Below, in pieces: positions 1 to 9,717 of a DNA stretch of 64,000 nucleotides. The DNA is from Hordeum vulgare subsp. vulgare (taxonomy: Eukaryota; Streptophyta; Magnoliopsida; Poales; Poaceae). The notes under the pieces are model-generated. The model had not been told where the DNA came from. It saw nothing but the letters and a program-made list of their open reading frames with translations, and did no database searches. The position numbers and the translations under genes are program-made. Numbering within the stretch: the stretch's first letter is position 1; the number at the start of each line of letters is the position of its first letter. The DNA lies in assembly GCF_904849725.1 (NCBI RefSeq), contig NC_058523.1, positions 167,630,689 to 167,694,688 of the forward strand, read 5' to 3'.

Positions 1-33
1 TTCGGGTGGTGAAACCCTTAATAAAGAGACGTG

Positions 34-45
34 GCTCTCATACCA
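34..45 (-). other. Primer-binding site of a Ty1/copia element (initiator tRNA-Met type)
   Basis: Read on the minus strand the sequence TGGTATGAGAGC differs by one base from the standard plant copia primer site complementary to the 3' end of initiator tRNA-Met. It is separated by ATT from the CA end of the LTR at 48, the same spacing as in copia element D of this window. It implies that the internal region of a copia element extends leftward out of the window. Confidence 0.65.
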
Positions 46-47
46 AT

Positions 48-1471
48 TGAAACGATCGATATGGTTGACTAGAGGGGGGTGAATAGGCAACGACCACTTT
101 TTAATTAATCTTAGCAAGTTAGGGTAAACAACATACATGTTCACAAATATAACAACAATGGGGTGAACCGTAATGAAGCTAACAACAAGAGCTACTAAGA
201 CAAGTAAGAGATAGACAACAACATAAGCATTCACAAAGTAAAGGTTAGAGATAACCACAAGTGGAACCAATGAAGACGAGGATGTGTTACCGAAGTTCCT
301 TCCCTTTGACAGGAAGTACGTCTCCGTTGGAGCGGTGTGGAGGCACGATGCTCCCCAATAAGCCACTAAGGCCACCGTATTCTCCTCACGCCCTCGCACG
401 ATGCAAGGTACCATGATTCCACTATAGGTGCCCTTGAAGGAGGCTACCGAACCATTACAAACAAGGTTGGGGCAAACTCCACGCAGAGCTTGGAGGCTCC
501 CAACAAGACCACGAAGCTTCACCACAATGGAATGTGGCTTCGAGGTGACCTCAACCGTCTAGGATGCTCAAACACCCAAGAGTAATAAGATCCGCAAGGG
601 ATTGGTGGGGGAATCAACTTTTCTCTTGGTGGAAGTGTAGATCTAGGCCTTCTCAACCAATCCCTAAAGAATCAACAAGTTTGATTGGCTAGGGAGAGGG
701 ATCGGGCACTTTTGATCTTAGGGAGCAACAATGGAGCTTGCGAGGGTAAGAGATGAGGTTACCAACCGTTTTCCCACTCACAGCCCGTGCATGGCGGTAC
801 TACCGCTGGCACTCGAGCGGTACTACCGCTGGCTGCAGCGGTACTACCGCTGGCACTCCAGTGGTACTACCGATGGCTGCAGCGGTACTACCGCTGGGCC
901 CATGGTAGTGCATAAGCACTACCGGGCCAACCACCGCCAAGAAAGTCTTCGCAAAAAGGTCCGTCCAAGTACAACCGCTAGGAAGGCGGTACTAAGCTCC
1001 TGGAGCAGTACCACCGCTGACCAGGGGCGGTACTACCTCCAGCTAGCGGTACTACCGCTGGCTGCAGGGGTACTACCGCTAGCACTCCAGCGGTACTACC
1101 GCTAGGGCTAGCGGTATAACCGCTAGGCACAGCGGTACTACCGCTGAAGGACCATTTGCAAAGAAGAGAAACACACAAAGGCGGGAGCCACTCCAAAGTT
1201 GCCGGCAAGGGGGAAAGGAGGTTAAGTGTGCACGTGCAAGATTGATTCCACCCAAACCTTTCCACTACAGTTCCCCTCTTAATAGTACAGCTTTCCTATG
1301 ACTCAAATAAAGAGAATCGTAGTGTACACCATGCTTCTGTTCCATGAAAGAGGGGGCGAGTCGTCTTGTGCCGTTGACGTGTGTTATCTGAAATCTTAAC
1401 ACACACGGTTAGTCCTTTGCGGTATTGTCATCAATCACCAAAATTACTTAGGCATAAACTATGCCCTAACA
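48..1471 (-). mobile_element. Ty1/copia long terminal repeat, minus strand
   Basis: On the minus strand this begins TGTTAGGGCATAG and ends CGATCGTTTCA, with the TG...CA termini of an LTR. A primer-binding site lies just beyond the 3' end (34-45) and a polypurine tract just before the 5' end (1472-1486). The sequence near 70-97, with a run of seven G in a GGTGAATAG context, has a counterpart at the same position of the LTR of copia element D (38862-38880). The middle contains an array of short palindromes (794-1144), which recalls the tandem palindromes in LTRs of maize Sireviruses; membership of that lineage is an inference. Positions 221-760 are repeated at 2015-2554. No coding potential is expected, and the ORFs crossing the palindromes are chance. 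Confidence 0.75.
794..1144. repeat. Array of GCGGTACTACCGC palindromes in the copia LTR
   Basis: Seven exact copies of GCGGTACTACCGC start at 794, 817, 838, 882, 1046, 1090 and 1132, with several degenerate copies between them. Each is a hairpin: GCGGTA pairs with TACCGC around a single C, often extended by flanking A/T. A longer snapback at 904-923 has 8-base arms GGTAGTGC and GCACTACC around ATAA. Spacers are short and irregular, so this is not a simple satellite or a CRISPR. Confidence 0.9.
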
Positions 1472-1486
1472 ATCTCCCCCTTTTTG
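1472..1486 (-). other. Polypurine tract of the copia element
   Basis: On the minus strand the sequence CCAAAAAGGGGGAGAT directly precedes the TG start of the LTR at 1471. This is the position and composition of the plus-strand primer of a copia element, which makes the LTR at 48-1471 a 3' LTR with respect to sequence on its right. Confidence 0.75.
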
Positions 1487-2014
1487 GTGGATTGATGACA
1501 ATACCGGATTTGCACAGTGAATAACATGTGAACAAAAAGATAGAGATATATGAAAATAAGGAGCATATGACTCACAGCATATGATGGAAATAAATCTCAC
1601 ACTAGTTCATGTCTCACGTCACAGAAAGCAAAGATAGCAAAATAGAAGCAAACCAAGTTCAAAGCAAACACGAAAGATAAGCAAAGCTAAGCAAAGTTCA
1701 ACTCTCAAATCAAATCCAGCTCCTAGACTCTCTCCCCCTTTGGCACAAGACACCAAAAAGGGGTACACCTAACGACACAGGTGGTCACTCCTCATCCTCA
1801 TCATCCCCAGACTCGTCCGTAGCATCTGGATCGTCCTGCTCCTCTTCATTGTCCTCCTCCTCCTCTGCATCAGACCACTGGTAACCTTGAGCCCGCATCC
1901 AAGCAGACTCTAGAGTGATTTCGTCCTCTAATCCACTGGAGATGTCAACATCAAGTGTCCTCAGGACACGCTTGTGCCTCTGACGGTTCTCCTTCTGGGC
2001 CACGTGCGTCTGAT
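1487..2014 (-). pseudogene. Remnant of copia internal 3' region with acidic C-terminal coding stub
   Basis: On the minus strand a reading frame ends at 1785 and runs back to the junction at about 2015. Its residues are basic at first and then strongly acidic, with long Glu/Asp runs at the C-terminus. The apparent start codon at 2022-2024 lies in the adjoining LTR copy, so the true N-terminus is missing. The 250 bases between the stop and the polypurine tract are non-coding and include a second purine-rich run (C-rich on the plus strand near 1729-1742). An acidic tail near the 3' end of a copia internal region is compatible with a Sirevirus-type extra ORF, but I do not recognise the protein. 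Confidence 0.4.
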
Positions 2015-2554
2015 ACATAAGCATTCACAAAGTAAACGTTAGAGATAACCACAAGTGGAACCAATGAAGACGAGGATGTGTTACCGAAGTTCCTTCCCTT
2101 TGACAGGAAGTACGTCTCTGTTGGAGCGGTGTGGAGGCACAATGCTCCCTAATAAGCCACTAAGGCCACTGTATTCTCCTCACGCCCTCGCACGATGCAA
2201 GGTACCGTGATTCCACTATAGGTGCCCTTGAAGGCGGCTACCGAACCTTTACAAACAAGGTTGGGGCAAACTCCACACAAAGCTTGGAGGCTCCCAGCAA
2301 GACCACGAAGCTTCACCACAATGGAATGTGGCTTCGAGGTGACCTCAACCGTCTAGGATGCTCAAACACCCAAGAGTAATAAGATCCGCAAGGGATTGGT
2401 GGGGGAATCAACTTTTCTCTTGGTGGAAGTGTAGATCTAGGCCTTCTCAACCAATCCCTAAATAATAAACAAGTTTGATTGGCTAGGGAGAGAGATCGGG
2501 CACTTTTGAGCAAAGGGAGCAACAATGGAGCTTGGGAGGGTAAGAGATGAGGTT
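2015..2554 (-). mobile_element. Partial second copy of the copia LTR (540 bp)
   Basis: Positions 2015-2554 match 221-760 base for base in length with only scattered substitutions, so this is a piece of the same LTR in the same orientation. Both ends are internal to the LTR: the left end joins the internal remnant at a two-base overlap (AC), and the right end stops just before the palindrome array and joins an Athila-type LTR. The simplest reading is the surviving middle of the 5' LTR of the element whose 3' LTR is at 48-1471, with most of the internal region deleted. Confidence 0.85.
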
Positions 2555-3505
2555 CCACATGATAGTAGCTAGATGGCTTATTCTCTCTCTTGGATCTTCA
2601 ATACAAAGTTCTCCATGATCTTCATGGATATCTATCCGATGTAATCTTCTTTTGAGGTGTGTTTGTCGAGATCCGAGGAATTGTGGATTTATCATCAGAT
2701 TATCTATGAATCTTATTTGAGTTTCTTCTGATCTCTCTTATGCATGATTTCATATCCTTGTAATTCTCTTCGAGTTGTGGGTTTTGTTTGGCCAACTAGA
2801 TCTATGATTCTTGCAATGGGAGAAGTGTTTGGTTTTGGGTTCATACCGTGCGGGGACCTCACCCAGTGACAGAAGGGGTAGCGAGGCATGCATCGTGTTG
2901 CTGCCATCAAGGGTAAAAAGATGGGGTTTTCATAATTGGCTTGAGATCATCCCTCTACATCATGTCATCTTGCTTAAGGCGTTACTCTGTTCGTCATGAA
3001 CTCAATACACTAGATGCATGCTGGATAGCGGTCGATGTGTGGAGTAATAGTAGTAGATGCAGAAAGTATCGGTCTATTTGTCTGGGACGTGATGCCTATA
3101 TGTATGATCATTGCCTTAGATATTGTCATGACTTTGCACGGTTCTATCAATTGCTCGACAGTAATTTGTTTACCCACCGTGATATTTTCTATTTTGAGAG
3201 AAGACTCTAGTGAACACTATGGCTCCCGGGTCTACTCCACACCGTATTTTCAGCTTTACACTTTTTACTTCGTTGCACTCTCCGCCTTCAAATCTCACTT
3301 TGCAAACAATCTTGAAGGGATTCACAACCCCTTTGAAGCGTTGGGTGCAAGCTCATTTGTGTTTGCGCAGGTACTATGGACTTGACGAGACCCTCCTTCT
3401 GGATCGATGCCTTGGTTCTCAAACTGGGGGAAATACTTACTGCTCCTGTGCTGCATCACCCTTTCCACTTCAAGGGAAAACCGACGCAAAACAAGAGAAG
3501 TAGCA
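2555..3505 (+). mobile_element. 5'-truncated Athila-type LTR
   Basis: From about 2563 this aligns with 27054-28061, the 3' two thirds of the 5' LTR of element C: shared stretches include TAGTAGCTAG, the block around GGGTAAAAAGATGGGGTTTT, the GCCTTAGATAT block and the terminal GGGAAAACC...GTAGCA. The first part of the LTR, including its promoter, is missing. It ends GTAGCA at 3505 and is followed by a damaged tRNA-Asp primer site. Small ORFs at 2811-3503 are chance readings of LTR sequence. Confidence 0.8.
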
Positions 3506-3516
3506 AGAAGAATTCA

Positions 3517-3534
3517 TGGCGTTGCTAGGGAAGG
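3517..3534 (+). other. Decayed tRNA-Asp primer-binding site
   Basis: The sequence TGGCGTTGCTAGGGAAGG lies 11 bases after the LTR end, exactly where element C has TGGCGCCGTTGCCGGGGA. It has lost two bases and carries substitutions. No Athila gag can be seen to its right, so the element was truncated or has decayed here. Confidence 0.6.
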
Positions 3535-4100
3535 ACTTTTGTTGCCGTAGCACGCCGCACCTCCCCGACCCACTGCGACCCGCGTCGTCCAACTGTAAGG
3601 GCACCGCCCCGACCCACCGCACTCCGCGCCACCGCCCCGTCCTAGCCGACGGGCGACTCAGATAGGGAGAGGCATGGCCACCTGCAGTGGTGACCACTAG
3701 TCACCACGCACGACCTCTGACCTCACCGTCATCCCCTCCTAACCCGAGGCAAGCCCCCCTCTAAACCCTAGCCGCCTGCCTCCTCGTTCCTTCTCCAGAT
3801 CTATGGCCCGCCCCTCAATCGATCTGGGAAAACGGATCTAGGAAATCTAGCTATCTCTCCTCTCCTCTCAATTGGGGAACTAGAGAGTCCCTGAACCTGA
3901 TACATGGCATGGTGTGGAGGCAACCCGTGGTGGAAATGAGTGGGGCACGGAGGCCAGATCTAGGACATGTGCTGCTATGGATGGTGTTGTGTGGACACCT
4001 AGGTGCCGCCCTGGGAGGTGACCGACTGCAATTTGCTGCTACGGTGAGACCGTGAGAGAGTGAAAGAATGACACACAAAGAGAGAGGGAGAGAGAGAAAT
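3535..4100. other. Unassigned GC-rich segment
   Basis: C-rich up to about 3850, then more balanced, ending in a short GA-rich microsatellite (4078-4099). No ORF in it has recognisable motifs. It resembles the GC-rich promoter-proximal segments of grass gypsy LTRs in composition, but I could not match it to any other part of the window. Confidence 0.4.
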
Positions 4101-4883
4101 GTCGTGATATTGGGACGTGGTTGGATGTATGGTTTCTTTTGATTAGATATTATTTTTTATGAGAGAGAAATAGAGAGGTGTTGATTACTGTAATTTCTGA
4201 TGTTGGTGTTGATACCAAATGTTTATATTTTGATTCATATTAACTTCTGTGATTTGTCTCCACTATTATGTGAAAAATCATGTTCTAACATGTGTCATTT
4301 GCACAGCAAGAGCAGACGGAAATAGGAAAATAAAGTGAGGTCCCTGTGTACGATGATGGCCTGCCAATGTTGCAGAAAATAAGGTCTTAGGTGAGCTTTC
4401 ATGGAACCAAAAAATAATACTTGAATAGGGAAATATAAGGGTCACTCGGGAAGTATGTGGGTCATCGCGGCCACCCAAGAAAAAGAAAATGATTGTGTAC
4501 TTGCAATAATTTACATTCAACACTTCATCATTATATATACCATTTGTTAAACAAATATTGATGTTTTTTAGTCAAAGAACGGCATAAGTGAAGCTATAAA
4601 TGAAGGACGTGACGGATAGGAGTTTTGCTCATGTTAGTAATTGAGTGGTAAACTTTTATAGAATGCTAATTCTCACATGTTGATGTCTCTTCCTTTTTAC
4701 TTATTTAGAACACCATGTATATAGCAGTATTAGCTCTGTACAAGCTACTAAATGATAAAAAAGTTGGAGTCAAAATTTATAAAATCTAATGATTGGATCC
4801 ACATTAGTACAAGGTCTCTATTCAAGCTTGAGGTTATTTTTTTGAACTGACCATGAGAGTGTTGAAGTTACTCTAATGGAAAT

Positions 4884-5440
4884 GGCAATGAGAATATAGT
4901 AGCAACTACTTCGACATGCCAAATTTCTAAAAGTTTAACTCTAATTTACAGAAAAATTTTACTCATCTTTACATTAAAAATTTGAGTGTTTGTTTACCGA
5001 ATATTATACTTTTGTTTTTTTAACTTATACTCAGTTCCTACAACGCATAAGCGTAACTCTAAAAGATGGTACATGTATCCTAGAAAATGAATGTCTTATT
5101 AGTATTGGGAAAATATTGTTATACCTACAGTTACGGTACCAATGTATGACATCTAAATTTAGCAATGAGCAGATACCAGCATCTGCTTGGACATGCCAAA
5201 TGCCTAAAATTTTAGCTCTACCTTATAGAAACATTTTACTGATCTTTACACTGAAGAGTTGAGTGTTTGTTTACCGAATATTATATATTGTGTTTTTAAC
5301 TGATACTCTATTCTTGCACCGCATCAGTGTCACTCTAAAAGATGGTACATGCATTCTAGAAAATGATTGTCTTGTTAGTCTTTGGAAAATATTGTTATAC
5401 TTACACTTACAGTACCAATCCTGACATGTAAATTTAGTTG
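4884..5440. repeat. 278-bp tandem duplication, two diverged copies
   Basis: Copy one (4884-5161) and copy two (5162 to about 5440) share blocks in the same order: GACATGCCAAAT, GAGTGTTTGTTTACCGAATA, CTCTAAAAGATGGTACATG, TAGAAAATGA and GAAAATATTGTTATAC. They differ by many substitutions and small gaps, so the duplication is old. It is not flanked by terminal repeats. Confidence 0.85.
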
Positions 5441-5504
5441 GCGATGTGGAAATGTGTTAAATAATTTATTGTCAGGTTTTCGTGTCAATCCTACATTTTG
5501 TATA

Positions 5505-5582
5505 TGTGTAGCAGCACCCCCACTATCATGGCAGCTAGCACGCCCACTATCATGCAAAATTGTATGTGTGTAGCAGCACCCC
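5505..5582. repeat. Short local duplication
   Basis: TGTGTAGCAGCACCCC occurs near both ends of this 78-base block, and CCCACTATCATG occurs twice between them. It is a compact repeat within repeat, with no coding meaning that I can see. Confidence 0.7.
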
Positions 5583-8039
5583 AAAGAGAATGCTAGATGA
5601 TAGCATATATCTATTTGTTCGCTAATTGAACAATCTCAATTGAATATCTCTAAAAATTAAGTAAGCACTCCTGAAATTTAGAACTTGTGTAGGATAAATC
5701 ACCATAAGTGTGCTGTTCCTAGTAGCTATAAACTAAATCTTCCTATCTTTTAAAGATCAGCCACAAAATAATACTTGGCCATTATTTTTCTGGGAAGCAT
5801 ATTTAGCTGAGCACCACAAATCAAGATTACACCTAGCTCTATTTTTAGACAAACATAGATGTTGCAGTCTATTGTAGCATATGTTTAGTTTCACAATTTT
5901 AACCATAGTAGAATACAACATATGCAAATCTCTACTGTATGCCACACAATATTTCATAGCATGCATGAACCGCAACATAAGCAATGTCCTATAAATGGGT
6001 TTTTTTAATCATTAAATGATTTTTTAGGATTAAATGGATTTTTGAGGATTAAATGATCAATAAATTGAAAAAGGAATTGCCTCCAGCGGCGAAAGGTGAC
6101 CATTGTTACTTGTAGCTTCTTGAGAGCCTTTACAATTGCGACTTCATTAGTAGCTTCTGGTTTCACCACACAAAGGGTACTAATTAGCCTTGCGAACCCA
6201 CTAGTGACTTCATTAAGGACATGCCTTTATCAAGCATTCTTTATATATAAACCATAGTATAAAAATATATATACCGCATGCAATCTATTTCGTGAAAACC
6301 TATCATTTTGATGCAAGTTTCACCACTTATGCATGGTTTTTAAGTTATATGTTTCATCACTAGAGCATTCCTATTGTTATTTGTGTAATGGAGAGTATGC
6401 ATTAACTCTTTAGTTTATGATTATATATGCTACCAAAGACAAACGTGACATCTCGTCGCCTTCTTGTCAATTAAATTTGCTTGCCAAGGAGCTTATTGAT
6501 CCCCAATAGCAATAGTTGGTGATAGTATATTCTCTTTTCAGAAGGTTTTACCCATGTACTTCCAGGGATGAGTCATTGAAGGAGCGGAAAATTTAGAGCA
6601 TCAAGTAATGGTGGGTGAACCATTACAACCTCCTTGTTTCCAACACAGCCAAAATGTGAAATTTATACGACTTAATTAATTTTTAGTATGTGAAACCTAT
6701 ATCAACTAAATTCTTCTTATGCTAATAGTCTACATGGTACTTTGATGTTAATGATGCATGCCTGATACCAATTTGATTCTGCATTCAAAACTATGTGAGT
6801 GAACTAAGGAAGTGTTGTTTCTTTTCGGGCTAGTAAAGTATCGTTGTGCACTTCTCGAACAACTACCATGGAAGTATGGAACTAATGCTAGCAAAGCTCC
6901 ATCGTGTAGTTGCTTCAAGGAAAAGATGAATTTTATTTCCCTGTCCATCATTCTTTTCGAATATACTTTGTTCCATGCTTTTTCGAGCTAGTACAGATAG
7001 AGATCTAGCCTCTAAGACAAGGTAAATTGTTTCTAATCTACTATATCTTATATGTTCAGTGGTATAATGCTCAGGGTTAAAATCGAAATATATGCAAATG
7101 TTCTCAATAGTAACATAATTGTTCGGTTGAGCTACTGAACTTGCTGACACGAAAATGCTCGGGGTTAAAACTAAAAAATTTCTAGTTAACTAAATAAGAT
7201 ATTATAATTGTTTAAAAGTTGTTGTTTCAGCCATACCACATCCTGTTTGTATCATTCATAAGTATATTTTTCTAGTTACACTAAGTACATAAGTGCGAGT
7301 TGTTTAGGCCACTACAACATAAAATAATTTACATCATAAAATAATTTGTCATGTTAATGTTTTATATGCTTGCATATGTTCCAGCTTACATCCATATTTG
7401 TTTTTCCTTATGCTGAAACTACTGGATACTTTACATCAAGCTAGACCAAGTATGTTCCTTATTGCTTTAGACATTAGTTATCTTCCTGCTGTTATTATAC
7501 CAGGCGATAGGGCCCCATTAGTTTCTTCAAAGGTGACATGTCCTGATATATTTATTACTCTGTAGAGTGCGTAAAGGTTTTTATTTTATTTTATGACTGT
7601 TTGGTGTTTTTATCCAACAAGGCAGTATATTCTTTTGCAGGGACAAATGGCAGAAAATAGCATGGTTGACACCTTGTATTCATACGGAGGTTGATGTAGG
7701 CTTGGTGATCGAAGACTTGGTCTCTCCCATGATATTTTGTAGTAGTCCAGTGATAAAACATTTGGTCTCTTAGGATCTTACCATCAAATTGTGTAACTTG
7801 TCTCATATGTCAACTTATGTATTTTCTAGATGGTTGTAGCTAACTTGAGCGAAGAAAACAAATGAATCTTTATATATGTTGAATGAATGTATGGATGAAT
7901 GATATTTTGTGATGAATAGAGGAGTGCAATATTTTGTAGATGCACTGTGTATTGAACATGAATTAAATATTATGAATGTGATTTAATGTTAAAACATATT
8001 TTATTTTCACTTGTGCTGAAATGTAGAACCCTAGCAACA

Positions 8040-8390
8040 AATGTGTTGGTAGAAGAATTGGTCGCCGCACTTTCTATCAGCACATGTTGTATCACATAAA
8101 CTATCAGCGTAGATATGGTGTCATAGAATCTGTCGGCCTTGGACAGTGTCAGATCAACCGTCGGTATAGATTTGTCTGTCGGTATAAAAATGTATGTCGC
8201 CATAGATCTCAGCAACACCGTCATACTATATGTCGGAGTAAGTTGTTGTGTCGGCAAAGACCTTTTCCGGCAGGACTATAGGGGACACCTCTTTTCTGTT
8301 GGAAAAGGTCTTTGCCGACAATAATGTGTCGCCTTAGGTGACCTATACCAACACATTGTTTGATGCTGCTTTGAGTGTCGTGCTGTAGTG
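8040..8390. mobile_element. Possible CACTA-type transposon terminal region
   Basis: The block ends GTGCTGTAGTG, whose complement CACTACAGCAC has the look of a CACTA terminal inverted repeat. Within it the motif GTCGG recurs in both orientations (GTCGGTATA twice near 8159-8190, GTCGGAGTA, GTCGGCAAAG, GCCGAC), like the subterminal repeats of CACTA elements. A potential partner end CACTACAACAT is at 7310, but the three-base flanks do not match (GGC and GCA), so a 1.1-kb element is not demonstrated. Confidence 0.35.
8249..8320. repeat. Perfect 20-bp inverted repeat with 32-bp spacer
   Basis: TGTCGGCAAAGACCTTTTCC at 8249-8268 is exactly complementary to GGAAAAGGTCTTTGCCGACA at 8301-8320. Pairing can continue inward with two mismatches. 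This would fold into a stable stem-loop in RNA or single-stranded DNA and lies 70 bases from the CACTA-like end. Confidence 0.9.
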
Positions 8391-9717
8391 GCATCAGGGA
8401 AAAAACGCTATCGAATTGAATATGCCTCTCCTGCTTTAAAGAGAGGTGGGCGCAATGTAGCAAAATGGCGGTTGGGTGCGGGATAGCAGGGCGGTTGGGC
8501 GCTCACCTAGTCAGCATGGCCCAGGACGATGGAGAGGCAAGGCAGGCCAGATGCAGGGGCGGTTGGGCCACAGGCACGGCTGGGCCGATGCGGTGCATGG
8601 GTTCGGTGGGCACCAGGCCCATGAGCGGGCGAGTGCAACGTGCAGTTGGGCCTAGAGGAGGCCGCGGTGTGGCTGAGGGGCTGGGCCGGCTCGGCGATGG
8701 GCAGATGCATGTTGGGCCTTGGTCAGAGCGGCGGCCCACCCATGCATGAGTGAGGTGCTCCTCCCCTCGTCTGGTCGCCCAAGGACAAGCCTAGCAGTGC
8801 GACGACTCAGGACGGCAGCTCCGGGCTCCGACGACACGAGGAGGACGACGGACACCAGATCCATGTTGGGGACGGGCGGATCCAGGCGACATGGCCCTAT
8901 TCTCGGTGTCGGGCAGAGGTATGAAGGTGCGATGGTAACCGACCATGGGTTCGTGTACATGGGAGAGAGCGAGAGAAGTTATGGGAGAGAGAGAGAAACA
9001 AGAGCAGGGAGATGAGGGGCAGCGCAGAGTCCGGCCTAGGGGTCATCGGTGCCGACCGGTCCCGCAGGGTAGCGACGAGCTTGAGGCACGGGCGGTGCCG
9101 GTCGGGAGAGAGCTCGAGATCGAGCTCCTCTCAATCTGGAGCAGGGAGCAGTGGGGAGGCGGCGTCGGGCAGCTGTGTGCTGACATGGCCCGCTTCAGGA
9201 CCGGAGCGGGCCCGTGATGGGCCTCCACGACCGTGGGAAGGTGGAGGAGCTATGCGCCGGCGTGAGCACGTGGCGTGCTCCCAATGGCTGCATGCAGCGA
9301 CGCACGGGCGGGTGGCGAGCAGGCGGCATAAGTGGAGGTGGCTAGGTTGGCCGACATGGAAAACGAAGTTGCGAGCAGCGGCTGCGGTTAGAACGGCTAG
9401 GCTGCCAAATTTGACGAGGGGGTGTCCATTTATAGGTGTTTTGGCTAGGGTTAGAGGATTTTGCCCATTTTCATACCGTTTGATCTCGATAGGACAGTCC
9501 AAAAGCGGAGGGGGCTAGCTAGGTTAGTGGGCTGTGTAGGAGATGTTGGGTTGAGATGAGAGGGACAAATGAGCAGATCAACAACAATTTTAAAACAATA
9601 AACATCCGAGAAATAAAACGACTATAGTGTCGCTATAGTTTTATCCGTTGGGGTATCAACCAACCTCCGATTGCAACAAAATTTGGCAAGCGGTCTACAT
9701 ACCCGATACCAAGAGAG
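8391..9717. other. Unassigned GC-rich island with minus-strand TATA-like box
   Basis: From about 8465 to 9520 the sequence is GC-rich with repeated TGGGCC/GGCCCA motifs. On the minus strand a TATAAAT box (complement of 9429-9435) precedes the GC-rich part, an arrangement also seen in long gypsy LTRs. Overlapping ORFs occur on both strands (for example 9012-9518 plus, 9131-9502 minus), but all are Arg/Ser/Pro/Gly-rich with no known motif and are what GC-rich DNA gives by chance. It is probably a decayed LTR or a promoter fragment; I cannot place it in a family. Confidence 0.35.
9613..9645. repeat. Short inverted repeat (hairpin)
   Basis: ACTATAG (9621-9627) and CTATAGT (9633-9639) pair around TGTCG, and ATAAAA before the left arm pairs with TTTAT after the right arm across a CG bulge. 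It lies about 70 bases left of the element A insertion point. Confidence 0.7.

Larger units (their letters stand above)
4101..8039. other. Unassigned AT-rich stretch, no gene recognised
   Basis: About 4 kb of AT-rich DNA with no ORF longer than about 95 codons and no recognisable domain, LTR, primer site or terminal inverted repeat. It contains a 278-bp tandem duplication (4884-5440) and a short local duplication (5505-5582). A CACTACAACA string at 7310 could be a CACTA-type end, but no target duplication supports it. A pyrimidine-rich TTTTGCAG at about 7634-7641 resembles a splice acceptor, followed by a 165-base minus-strand ORF shadow only. It may be an old decayed element or low-copy DNA. 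Confidence 0.45.

Noticed and set aside
731..1105. ORF of 124 codons across the palindrome array
   Set aside because: The frame is a by-product of the GGTACTACCGCT repeat (Tyr-Tyr-Arg) inside an LTR.
3535..4100. Continuation of the truncated Athila element (gag) after its PBS
   Set aside because: No gag motif in any frame and the composition changes abruptly; left as unassigned.
4990..5262. ORF of 90 codons in the AT-rich region
   Set aside because: It crosses the boundary of the 278-bp tandem duplication, and the second copy does not keep the frame.
7310..8390. A complete 1.1-kb CACTA element with ends CACTACAACA and TGCTGTAGTG
   Set aside because: The three-base flanks differ (GGC and GCA), and the two subterminal regions do not resemble each other.
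8465..9518. Overlapping ORFs of 60-168 codons on both strands in the GC-rich island
   Set aside because: No domain, biased composition, equal potential on both strands; typical of GC-rich non-coding DNA.
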